DNA from: Hyalangium gracile
GTDB lineage: Bacteria; Myxococcota; Myxococcia; Myxococcales; Myxococcaceae
DNA: 64,000 nt
Assembly: GCF_020103725.1 (NCBI RefSeq)
Contig: NZ_JAHXBG010000014.1
Span: 62,001-126,000 of the forward strand
Direction of reading: 5' to 3'
This document shows positions 1-8,535 of this stretch, in pieces. Numbering within the stretch: position 1 is the stretch's first letter; every line of letters starts with the position of its first letter. Position numbers and translations under genes: made by a program. The notes under the pieces are model-generated. The model had not been told where the DNA came from. It saw only the letters and a program-made list of their open reading frames with translations, and did not search any database.

Positions 1-342
1 CGTCTGGCCCGCCCGCAGCAGCAGCCCGGGCACCAGCGTGGCCACCGCCAGCGGGGTGATGAAGGCGCCAATGACGGGCTTGCGGTAGCGCAGATCCAGG
101 ATGAGCCCCAGCGCCAGCAGCAGGAAGGCCAGCGTGGAGAACCCTTGCGCCGCGCCCACCGGCATCCCACCTTGTGCGACGAGCAGCGGGAGCAGCGCCA
201 CCCCATGGAGGACCAGGCCCAGCCCCACCAGGACGCGCCCCGCCACCGCGAGCGCGTTCCACTGGCGCGCCAGGTAGGTGAGGTACACCAGCGCGGCAAA
301 GCCGTATGCGTGGCAGGCGAGCGAGACCAGGCTTTCGTTCAT
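1..342 (-). CDS. Cytochrome c assembly (CcsA/HemX-like) membrane protein, N-terminal part only
   Basis: This reading frame is open from an ATG at 342 through the left edge, so only the first 114 residues are present. They begin MNESLVSLACHAYGFAALVY and form about four hydrophobic segments separated by short charged loops (YLARQWN, DLRYRKP). This matches the start of the cytochrome c assembly/CcsA-HemX membrane family, whose members help with haem handling or cytochrome c maturation in the inner membrane. The haem-binding WWD-type region would lie beyond the window, so the assignment rests on topology and general resemblance. The next gene is upstream on the same strand, 34 bp away, so the two may be co-transcribed. 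Confidence 0.55.
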   Translation of the reverse strand, partial: MNESLVSLACHAYGFAALVYLTYLARQWNALAVAGRVLVGLGLVLHGVALLPLLVAQGGMPVGAAQGFSTLAFLLLALGLILDLRYRKPVIGAFITPLAVATLVPGLLLRAGQT

Positions 343-376
343 GGCGGCAGCCAGATAACTCCGGGCGACCGTGCGG

Positions 377-745
377 TCAGCCCATCTTGTTGAGGATGAA
401 GGCGGCCAGCAGGTCCGTCTCGTTGCTCGGCTTCTTGTCGGACGAGCGTGGGGCCGTGGGGACCTCCGTGACGTAGCCGGGCACCACCTCGTAGGCCGAC
501 TCCCCGACGATGACCGAGTCCGCCATCTGCTCGGCCCCCAGGCTGGCCAGCTGGCTCTCCGTCTTCACCTTGGCCACCAGCTTGTGGGTGTCCTCGCCGG
601 AGACGATCTGGACGAAGTGCACCGCGGGCACCGTCGGATAGCTGCCGCCACCCTCCGCCATCACCACCAGCTTGCCGTCCTTGAGATCGGCTTGGTCTCC
701 CAGGGCCCACTCCTCCAGCTGGGTCTGGGGCAGAAAGAGCTTCAT
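377..745 (-). CDS. Conserved hypothetical protein, 122 aa
   Basis: A cytoplasmic protein without signal peptide or membrane segment. It starts MKLFLPQTQLEEWALGDQ and contains a compact mixed alpha/beta region with HFVQIVSGED in the middle, then a polar linker (APRSSDKKPSNETD) and a short C-terminal helix LLAAFILNKMG. I chose the ATG at 745 because a GGTGG stretch sits about 6 nt upstream; a GTG at 754 would add three residues. The layout suggests an adaptor or regulator, but I recognise no named family and assign no function. It is divergent from trxA and lies just upstream of the membrane gene at the window edge. Confidence 0.6.
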   Translation of the reverse strand: MKLFLPQTQLEEWALGDQADLKDGKLVVMAEGGGSYPTVPAVHFVQIVSGEDTHKLVAKVKTESQLASLGAEQMADSVIVGESAYEVVPGYVTEVPTAPRSSDKKPSNETDLLAAFILNKMG

Positions 746-866
746 CACGTCCACCAGCTTACATCACCCCTGGCAACGAGGTCTGTCTCTCGTGGCGCCT
801 GCCTGCTTGAAACCCCCACTGTCCGTCCGCATCTCACCGGTTGGGAACGGTCTGGACGACCGGTCC

Positions 867-895
867 TTGCAGGCCATTGCGGTGCGTACTAGACG
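867..895 (+). promoter_or_regulatory. Possible sigma70-type promoter for trxA
   Basis: TTGCAG (867-872) and TAGACG (890-895) are separated by exactly 17 bp, and the trxA ATG follows at 941. Both boxes are imperfect, so this is a by-eye call. Confidence 0.35.
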
Positions 896-940
896 ACGCG
901 CCAGAGCCAGGCCCGTAGACGGCCTGTGAAGGAGTGACCC

Positions 941-1270
941 ATGGCAGGACCTGAGGTGATGAACATCGGGGACGGAGACTTCTCCAAGGAAGTGCTCCAG
1001 TCCGACAAGCCAGTGCTCGTGGACTTCTGGGCCACCTGGTGCGCCCCGTGCCGGGCGATTGCCCCGGCCGTCGAGGATCTGGCCAGGCAGTACGAGGGCA
1101 AGGTGAAGTTCACCAAGCTCAACATCGACGACAACCAGGACACCCCGCAGCAGTACGGCATCCGCTCCATCCCCACGCTGCTCGTCTTCAAGGGCGGCAA
1201 GGTCGTCGGGCAGATCGTCGGCGCGGTGCCCAAGACGAAGATCGAGGACGCCATCAGCAAGGCCCTCTAG
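941..1270 (+). CDS. trxA: Thioredoxin
   Basis: A 109-residue cytoplasmic dithiol-disulfide oxidoreductase that reduces protein disulfides and is itself recycled by thioredoxin reductase. The active site WCAPC lies at residues 33-37, with W rather than G after the first Cys pair context (FWATWCAPCRAIAP, a common bacterial variant). The conserved Asp of VLVDFWA precedes it, and the cis-Pro loop SIPTLLVF is near residue 77. Length and order match the single-domain thioredoxin family. GGAG sits about 8 nt before the ATG. A strong inverted repeat follows the stop codon, so it is probably a monocistronic unit. Confidence 0.97.
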   Translation: MAGPEVMNIGDGDFSKEVLQSDKPVLVDFWATWCAPCRAIAPAVEDLARQYEGKVKFTKLNIDDNQDTPQQYGIRSIPTLLVFKGGKVVGQIVGAVPKTKIEDAISKAL

Positions 1271-1278
1271 TGTGGTGC

Positions 1279-1317
1279 CTCCACCCGAGCGGGGCCATGC
1301 GCCTCACTCGGGTGGAG
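1279..1317 (+). terminator. Hairpin after trxA
   Basis: Perfect 11-bp inverted repeat: CTCCACCCGAG at 1279-1289 and CTCGGGTGGAG at 1307-1317, loop 17 nt, beginning 8 nt after the trxA stop. Only a weak T-rich tail follows (CCGTTGT), so it may act as a terminator or as a 3' stabilising stem. Confidence 0.5.
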
Positions 1318-1640
1318 CCGTTGTAACGACAGGAACGTCCGGCCCGACGTTCGGAGTGCTCGAGCAGCCCTGGCTCGCTCTCCTGGTAGCGATCGTGTGC
1401 CTCTCCTGGTCGATGTGGATGACGACTGTACAAACACGTCATCCTCGGTGAGCCTCTACCCCCGCGGGGTGCTTGCTTCTGGCAGGTACGTGGTTCAATC
1501 CGCTCCTACACGTCTTCTCCTCCATTCGGGGGAGAGTCCCCGCTATACGAGCACGAACGAACCTGGCAGGTAGGTACCAGACACACGGTCGATACACCTG
1601 TCAGTCCCGCGGAGCAGAGTCAGGATTAACCCACCAACCG
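1318..1640. other. Non-coding stretch between trxA and the small zinc-knuckle gene
   Basis: About 320 bp with no reading frame of convincing codon bias on either strand. GC content falls toward the right, ending in the AT-rich promoter/leader of the next gene. A GGTTCAATCC string near 1493 resembles a tRNA T-arm but has no pairing stem. I see no RNA gene here. Confidence 0.5.
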
Positions 1641-1644
1641 CGTG

Positions 1645-1674
1645 TTGACAGACTTCACGTTAAAGGCCAAATAA
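1645..1674 (+). promoter_or_regulatory. Probable sigma70 promoter of the AT-hook/zinc-knuckle gene
   Basis: A consensus -35 TTGACA at 1645-1650 is followed after 17-18 bp by an AT-rich -10-like CAAATAA (1668-1674). The 60-90 bp before the gene is unusually AT-rich for this genome. The leader would be about 50 nt. Confidence 0.4.
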
Positions 1675-1730
1675 GCAGTTCAACTTTGTATCCAAGCTTA
1701 AACCGGCATCTAAGACTTTTAGGAGTTGTC

Positions 1731-2060
1731 ATGAACCGTCAACGCAAGCCCGCCGTGTCCATGTCCTCTTCCGCCCTGCCCCCCGCGCTCAACCAGTGGG
1801 CGGAGGCCATCGGCGATGCCATCGGTCGAGGTGTGATGCGCGCGCTCCACAACGGTGGGCTGAGCTCCGCGTCCGGTGTGGCCGCGGCACCCATGCGGCG
1901 TCGCGGGCGGCCACCCAAGTCGGCAACGGGAGGAGCCGTCCCTCCGGAGCGGATGTGCACCGTGCCCGGCTGCGGTCGCGAGTCGCGCTCCAAGGGCCTG
2001 TGCTCGGCGCACTACCAGGCCGAGCGGCGGCGCGCGCTCGCCGCCAACAAGAACTCCTGA
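1731..2060 (+). CDS. Small AT-hook and zinc-knuckle protein, 109 aa
   Basis: The start at 1731 has a good AGGAG about 6 nt upstream; longer frames from 1473 lack a ribosome site and coding bias. The product has a polar N-terminus, a short amphipathic helix (LNQWAEAIGDAIGRGVMRAL, 20-39), an AT-hook core RRGRPPK (57-63) that normally binds the minor groove of AT-rich DNA, and a C-terminal Cys76-x4-Cys81-x9-Cys91-x2-His94 cluster likely to bind one zinc. The tail is basic (AERRRALAANK). Together this suggests a small nucleic-acid-binding or nucleoid-associated protein. AT-hooks are known in myxobacterial regulators such as CarD, but this protein lacks the CarD N-terminal domain. The function is inferred from motifs only. 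Confidence 0.75.
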   Translation: MNRQRKPAVSMSSSALPPALNQWAEAIGDAIGRGVMRALHNGGLSSASGVAAAPMRRRGRPPKSATGGAVPPERMCTVPGCGRESRSKGLCSAHYQAERRRALAANKNS

Positions 2061-2067
2061 GGGCCGC

Positions 2068-2265
2068 TCACTCCCCGCGCCAGGGGTCGCCGGGGGAGGT
2101 TGCCTTGAGCAGCCCCCACGCGGCGAGCACATCCACCACCCGCTCGAGCTCGCTGGGCAGCGAGCGGGCCCGCCGCGACTGAAGGTCCTCCTCGGAGAAC
2201 GTCCTCAGTCGCATGCCCAGGAAGAGCCGGGCCAGCGAGACCTCCGGCTGGCCGGTGAACTCCAC
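2068..2265 (-). CDS. Small hypothetical protein, about 65 aa
   Basis: From a GTG at 2265 the frame reads MEFTGQPEVSLARLFLGMRL and continues as a charged helical protein (ARSLPSELERVVDVLAAWGLL) to a stop at 2068. Codon choice resembles real genes more than the overlapping frames do. The start is uncertain: the same frame stays open upstream for about 22 codons across a run of eight Gs, back to a TGA near 2332. It lies between the zinc-knuckle gene (convergent, 7 bp) and mgtE (divergent). No family recognised. Confidence 0.4.
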   Translation of the reverse strand: MEFTGQPEVSLARLFLGMRLRTFSEEDLQSRRARSLPSELERVVDVLAAWGLLKATSPGDPWRGE

Positions 2266-2423
2266 GAAGCGCAGGCCGAAGCCCGAGCGCCCGCCCCCCC
2301 CGCCCGCTGCCTTCTGGCCCCTTCCCCTGCATCATCGCCGCCGCGGCTTCTCGAAAGAATCCCGTACCGGAACCGGCGCGATTCATACACCATGCGCCCG
2401 CGCCATCGCGCGCGGAGAGTGTG

Positions 2424-3803
<1,380 letters not shown>

Positions 3804-3810
3804 GGCCGGC

Positions 3811-4962
3811 TCAGAACATGTGGCGGCGCATGCTGATGTTCACCAGCAGCCCCACGCTGATCATGACGGACATCATGGAGGAGCCGCCGTAGCTCATCAG
3901 CGGCAGGGTGATGCCCGTCACCGGCAGCACGCCGATGACCATGCCGATGTTCTCGAACACCTGCCAGAAGATCATCGCGGTGATGCCCACGGCCACGAAG
4001 GCGCCGAACCTGTCTCGGGCGCTGAACCCCACCGCCAGGGACAGCGAGAAGAGCCCTCCGTAGAGCGCCAGGAGCAGCAGGCAGAACGTGAAGCCGTGCT
4101 CCTCGGCCCACACGGAGAAGATGAAGTCCGTGTGCTGCTCGGGCAGGAAGGACAGGCCCGTCTGCGTGCCCTCGCGCCAGCCCTTGCCCGTCATGCCGCC
4201 GCTGCCCACGGCGATCTTCGACTGGGCCGCGTGGTAGCCGCTGCCCTTCAGGTCCGCCTCCGGATCCAGCCACCCGGAGATGCGCTGGCTCTGGTGCTTC
4301 TTCAGGTGGTGGCGCAGCACCGTGAAGCGGGGCTCGGGCGCCTCGCGCACGTAGTCGTTCCAGATGATGCCGCCCACGGCCACCACCCCCGCCAGCATCA
4401 CCGCCACCAGGTACCAGCGCACCTTGCCGAAGAGGATGACCGTCATCGACGACAGCAGGATCATCATCGCCGTGCCCAGGTCCGGCTGCACCAGCACGAG
4501 CCCGGCGGGCACCGCCACCACCAGCACCGGCTTCCACAGCCGCAGCAGCCCGTAGGACTCCTGATTGGGCCGGAAGTCGTCGTGGTAGATCTTCGCCAGC
4601 ATGAGGATCACGGCGATCTTCATGAACTCGGCGGGCTGCAGGCGCAGCGGCCCCAGCACGAACCAGCTCTCGGCGCCCTTGGCCTTGTGCCCCAGGAAGC
4701 GCAGGGCAATCAGCGCCAGGATGTTGAGCACGTAGATGGGCACCGTCATCCGCTGGATCCAGCGGTAGTCCACCAGGCACACCACCAGGGCGACGACGAG
4801 CCCCACCGCCAGGTAGATGGCCTGGCTGGACCACGCGTTGGCGTGCGGCGGCCGGGCCGCCGAGGCCAGGTTCCAGATGCCCAGCCCGGAGATGGCCAGG
4901 ACGCAGAAGATCAGGCCCCACGGGACGTGGGGCACCATGCGACGTTCAATGCTGAGCTGCAT
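3811..4962 (-). CDS. rodA: Rod shape-determining peptidoglycan glycosyltransferase RodA
   Basis: A 383-residue SEDS-family integral membrane protein. It polymerises lipid II glycan strands during side-wall elongation together with its partner PBP2, encoded immediately upstream. About ten hydrophobic helices are visible. SEDS landmarks include QPDLGTAMMI in the middle, the extracellular loop motif SFLPEQHTDFIFSVWAEEHG, and VTGITLPLMSYGGSSM near the C-terminus. It overlaps the end of mrdA by 17 bp and is the last gene of the mreC-mreD-mrdA-rodA run. Length and motifs match RodA better than FtsW because of the elongasome context. Confidence 0.95.
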   Translation of the reverse strand: MQLSIERRMVPHVPWGLIFCVLAISGLGIWNLASAARPPHANAWSSQAIYLAVGLVVALVVCLVDYRWIQRMTVPIYVLNILALIALRFLGHKAKGAESWFVLGPLRLQPAEFMKIAVILMLAKIYHDDFRPNQESYGLLRLWKPVLVVAVPAGLVLVQPDLGTAMMILLSSMTVILFGKVRWYLVAVMLAGVVAVGGIIWNDYVREAPEPRFTVLRHHLKKHQSQRISGWLDPEADLKGSGYHAAQSKIAVGSGGMTGKGWREGTQTGLSFLPEQHTDFIFSVWAEEHGFTFCLLLLALYGGLFSLSLAVGFSARDRFGAFVAVGITAMIFWQVFENIGMVIGVLPVTGITLPLMSYGGSSMMSVMISVGLLVNISMRRHMF

Positions 4963-6961
4963 TCGGAGAGCCTGCGGGCGGGACGCCGCGAGTGAGCATG
5001 ACGTCCTCCAGCTTCGGCGCCGGAGGCAGGGTCAGGACGTAGGGCTGGTTGGCGCGCGGCGGGGGTGAGTTGGCGTCCTGCCGCTTGAGCTCGAAGTACC
5101 TGGCGAAGACGGCCATGCCCGTGGGCGCCGCGTCCGTGCCGCCGTGGCCGCCGTGCTCGTTGAGCACCACCACCGCGATCTCCGGCTTGTCGGCCGGCGC
5201 GAAGCCGGCGAACCACGCATGGTCTCTGGTGAAGTAGTCCATCTGGTGCGTCTTGAGGCGCACCGCGCCGATGGCCACCACCTGGGCCGTGCCCGTCTTG
5301 CCCGCCACCACGACGTCCTGCAGCCCCTCCTTGTAGGTCTGCCGCGCCCGGAACGCGGTGCCACCCGGCGCGTTCGTCACCGCCACCAGTCCGTCCACGA
5401 TGACCTTGCGATGCTCGGGGTTCATCTCCGTGGTGCGCACCACCTGCGGCGAGAACGCCTCGACCACCTGGCCATCGAGGTCCTCGATGCGCTGCACCAG
5501 TTGCGGCTTGTACAGCGTGCCGCCGTTGGCGATGGCCGCGTACACCCCCGCAAGCTGCAGCGGCGTCACGTTGTCGTCGCCCTGGCCGATGGCGCTGTTG
5601 AGCGCCATGCCCTTGGTGTAGCCGCCCGGCGAGAGCCGATCGTGGTACTCGGAGGTGGGCATGATGCCGGGCACCTCGCCCAGCACGCCGATGCCGGTGG
5701 GGCTGCCCAGCCCGAGCTCGCGGCCCATCTCCGCGATGGGATCGATCCCCAGGGTGTCCGCCACCTTGAAGAACCAGGTGTCGCAGGAGTACGCCATCGC
5801 CTGGTTGGCGTTCACCGGGCCGTGGCCGCTGTCCTTGTGGCAGCGCCAGGTGCGCGCGCCCAGCTTGTAGCCGCCGGGGCAGTTGATGGTCGTCTCCGGC
5901 CGGAACTGCTTGGACTTGAAGGCCGCCAGCTGGGTGATGACCTTGAAGGTGGAGCCCGGGCTGTAGTGCGCCGCGGCCACGCGGTTGATCATCGGCTGGA
6001 GCGGATCCCTCACCAGCGACGCCATCTGCGCCGGGGTGACGCGGCCCGTGAGCAGGTTCGGATCGAAGCCCGGCCGAGACACCAGCGCCTTGATGAAGCC
6101 CGTGTTCACGTCGATGGCCACCACCGCGCCGGCCACGCCGGGGAACACCCGCTCGGCCTCCTCCTGGAGCCGCATGTCGATGGAGAGCACCAGGTTGCTG
6201 CCCGCCTGGGGCTCCACGACGGAGTTCTCCCCCAGCTTGTCGTTCAGCTCCTCGATGGTCCGGCCGCGCGCGTTCACCACTTCCTTGCGCACCCCGTCCA
6301 CCCCGCGCAGCTTCTGCTCGAAGTAGCGCTCCAGGCCGCGCCGGCCGATGTAGTCGCCCAGCGCGTACTTCGCCCCGTCCGCGTTGAGCCGGTCCAGCTC
6401 GTCCTGGGTGATCTCGTTCATGTAGCCCAGCACGTGCGAGAGCACCGTCTCCGAGCGGTAGTTGCGGTGCGGCACCGGCACCACTTCCACGCCATCCAGG
6501 ATGTCCCGCCGCGCGCTGATGCGGTCCAGCTCGTCCCGCGTGAGATCGATGCGCACCGGCAGCGGCTGGAACGGCGCGTTGCGCTTGGCCCCGCGCACCT
6601 GCTCGTCCACCTTCTGGCGCTGATCGGCGTCCCAGCCGAGCAGCTCGGCCAGCTTGGGGATGACCACCTTGGAGCAGTCGGTGCAGAACGCCGGGGTGAT
6701 GAAGGCGTCGAACGAGGGGCGGCTGTCCACCAGGATGGTGCCGCGCGCGTCCTTGATGACGCCGCGGTCGGCGCGCAGGCGAACCTCCTTGACGAAGTTG
6801 GCCACGCTCTTGGCGGCGTACTCCTCGCCGCGGATGATCTGCAGCCGGTACAGCTGCGTGGCCAGCACGGCCAGGCCGCCCACCATGGCCAGACCCAGCC
6901 AGAGGAAGCGCCGCTTGAGATCGCGGCCCGGAGTGGAGTTGCCCAGCGTCGGAGGCGTCAC
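4946..6961 (-). CDS. mrdA: Penicillin-binding protein 2 (peptidoglycan D,D-transpeptidase)
   Basis: A 671-residue class B PBP that cross-links peptidoglycan during elongation. A single N-terminal membrane anchor (FLWLGLAMVGGLAVLATQLY, about 16-35) is followed by the PBP dimerisation domain (about 55-245) and the transpeptidase domain. Catalytic motifs are visible: SxxK as PGSTFK near residue 335, the second motif as YSCDTWFF, and KTGT in VAGKTGTAQVV near 553. The start is a GTG within the GTGA overlap with mreD, indicating coupled translation. It works with RodA, encoded next. The C-terminal roughly 40 residues are Pro-rich and probably disordered. Confidence 0.95.
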   Translation of the reverse strand: MTPPTLGNSTPGRDLKRRFLWLGLAMVGGLAVLATQLYRLQIIRGEEYAAKSVANFVKEVRLRADRGVIKDARGTILVDSRPSFDAFITPAFCTDCSKVVIPKLAELLGWDADQRQKVDEQVRGAKRNAPFQPLPVRIDLTRDELDRISARRDILDGVEVVPVPHRNYRSETVLSHVLGYMNEITQDELDRLNADGAKYALGDYIGRRGLERYFEQKLRGVDGVRKEVVNARGRTIEELNDKLGENSVVEPQAGSNLVLSIDMRLQEEAERVFPGVAGAVVAIDVNTGFIKALVSRPGFDPNLLTGRVTPAQMASLVRDPLQPMINRVAAAHYSPGSTFKVITQLAAFKSKQFRPETTINCPGGYKLGARTWRCHKDSGHGPVNANQAMAYSCDTWFFKVADTLGIDPIAEMGRELGLGSPTGIGVLGEVPGIMPTSEYHDRLSPGGYTKGMALNSAIGQGDDNVTPLQLAGVYAAIANGGTLYKPQLVQRIEDLDGQVVEAFSPQVVRTTEMNPEHRKVIVDGLVAVTNAPGGTAFRARQTYKEGLQDVVVAGKTGTAQVVAIGAVRLKTHQMDYFTRDHAWFAGFAPADKPEIAVVVLNEHGGHGGTDAAPTGMAVFARYFELKRQDANSPPPRANQPYVLTLPPAPKLEDVMLTRGVPPAGSPNAAQH

Positions 6962-7461
6962 AGCAGCCCTCCCACCTGCGAGCGCTCCTGGCGAGCCTCG
7001 AGCTTGCGCAGGAGCGGATAGAGCGCCAGCGCGGCGACTCCCGTGAGCGCCACCTGCAGCGGCAGCCCGGGCAGCACCGCCGTCGCCGAGCCATCCTTCA
7101 CCGTGAGCCAGCCGAAGAAGGCCGCCAGCAGGCCGTGGCCCACGTCCGCGCCCATGGTGAAGAGCACGAAGGCCACCGGGCCGCGCACGTCCACCAGCGA
7201 GTGCACCAGCCGCCCCACCAGGAAGGTGAAGACGCCCAGGAAGGTGAACAGGCCCGTGGGCTGGCCGCTCATCAAGTCGAGCAGGTAGCCCACCGCGAAG
7301 GCGGACAAGGCGCCCTCCATCAGCGAGGCGCGCAGCGCCAGGAAGGCCAGCAGCACCACCGTCACGTCGATGCGCGAGAGCACCAGCCCCGCCCGCTGCA
7401 CCACCACGGACTCCAGCGTGAGCAGCAGCAGCGCAAGCCCCACGGTGACGAGGAACTTCAT
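6958..7461 (-). CDS. mreD: Rod shape-determining protein MreD
   Basis: A 167-residue inner-membrane protein with five to six hydrophobic helices and very few soluble residues (MKFLVTVGLALLLLTLESVV at the start). It contains the MreD-like segment GALSAFAVGYLLDLMSGQPTGL. It joins MreC, RodA and PBP2 in the elongasome. MreD is poorly conserved, so identification leans on size, topology and position between mreC and mrdA. It overlaps mreC by 4 bp (ATGA) and mrdA by 4 bp (GTGA). Confidence 0.9.
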   Translation of the reverse strand: MKFLVTVGLALLLLTLESVVVQRAGLVLSRIDVTVVLLAFLALRASLMEGALSAFAVGYLLDLMSGQPTGLFTFLGVFTFLVGRLVHSLVDVRGPVAFVLFTMGADVGHGLLAAFFGWLTVKDGSATAVLPGLPLQVALTGVAALALYPLLRKLEARQERSQVGGLL

Positions 7462-8309
7462 CGCGTCCCCTCCACCATCGGCGCCGCCTCCTGGTACGGA
7501 CTGCCCACCACGAGCACCTCCTCCAGCTTCGTCGTGTCCACCGCGGGGATGATGTCCGCGGCCTGGAACATGCCGTGCTCTCGCTTCTGGAGATTGGCCA
7601 CCCGCCCGACGATGAGGCCCGGCGGGTACACCCCGTCCGTGCCCGCGGTGATGATCAGATCGCCGTCCTCCACGTCCTCGGTGCGCAGCATGTTCTCCAG
7701 CTTGAGCGGCCCGCTGCCCGCTCCGGCCGCCGTGCCGCGCGCCCGCGAGCGCTGCACGCGCACGCCCACCCGGCTCTGGGGATCCGTCACCAACGCCACG
7801 TCCGCGTAACCTCCCGTCGTCCTGATCACCTGGCCGACGATGCCATCCGGCGTCACCACGGACATGCCCTGGAACACGCCCTGTCGCTCTCCACTGCTGA
7901 TCCGCACCGACAACAGCTTCGCCACCGGGTTCACCCCCACCACTCGCGCGGGAATTTCCGGCCCGGGTGCCTTCTCGGCGTACTGCAACAGCTGCTTGAG
8001 CCGGTCATTCTCCGCCCGAGCCTCTCCGAGCGCCTGCACGGCCGCTCGCAGCTGCATGTTCTCCAGCCGCAGCGCGTCATTCTCCTGCCGCACGCCGCGC
8101 AGGTCCACGTAGTGGTTCACCGCCCCCACTGCGCTGTCGATGACGCGGTTGAGCAGCGACTGCAGGGGTGACGTCATGCCGATGAGGGCGCGATCGAGCA
8201 GGTTCGGCTCGCGGCCCCGCCGGCCGGTCACCAGGAAGGCGAACAGCGGGTAGAGCAGCAGCACGCTCACGAAGAGAAAGCGGCGGTACCGCTTGAGGAG
8301 CGACAGCAC
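7458..8309 (-). CDS. mreC: Rod shape-determining protein MreC
   Basis: A 283-residue periplasmic scaffold anchored by one N-terminal helix (FLFVSVLLLYPLFAFLV, about 11-27). It is followed by a coiled coil (NDALRLENMQLRAAVQALGEARAEND, about 75-105) and the two beta-barrel MreC core with VVGVNPVAKLLSVRISSGERQG and VTPDGIVGQVIRTTGGYADV. This is the family's standard arrangement; MreC activates PBP2-RodA. The start codon is GTG with no obvious ribosome site. It is the first gene of the operon. mreB, which usually precedes mreC, is not adjacent here: the divergent ppiD-like gene lies upstream instead. Confidence 0.92.
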   Translation of the reverse strand: MLSLLKRYRRFLFVSVLLLYPLFAFLVTGRRGREPNLLDRALIGMTSPLQSLLNRVIDSAVGAVNHYVDLRGVRQENDALRLENMQLRAAVQALGEARAENDRLKQLLQYAEKAPGPEIPARVVGVNPVAKLLSVRISSGERQGVFQGMSVVTPDGIVGQVIRTTGGYADVALVTDPQSRVGVRVQRSRARGTAAGAGSGPLKLENMLRTEDVEDGDLIITAGTDGVYPPGLIVGRVANLQKREHGMFQAADIIPAVDTTKLEEVLVVGSPYQEAAPMVEGTR

Positions 8310-8535
8310 TGGGGCGAGGTCCCCGTGTAGGGAAAGAGGGGCAGGAAGGAGAGGGAGCGGCTAAACACTGTAAATCGCTTGCATTTTCTGGGGCCTTGTC
8401 CTAGGCAGTCAAGGCCCTGAATGGGGGGTGGTGCGGAACTGTCCACCCACCGACCGGGCATCCAACAAACCCGCGCCGCGAGTCCTTCCACGAAGGCAGC
8501 TTCTGCGGCGCCTTGCACGAAGAAACGACAGCAAC

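Noticed and set aside
1485-1512. tRNA T-arm-like GGTTCAATCC
   Set aside because: The flanking bases do not pair as a T-stem, and no acceptor or anticodon arms can be drawn.
1473-1730. 86-codon N-terminal extension of the AT-hook protein
   Set aside because: No ribosome site, AT-rich promoter sequence inside, and a strong AGGAG precedes the ATG at 1731.
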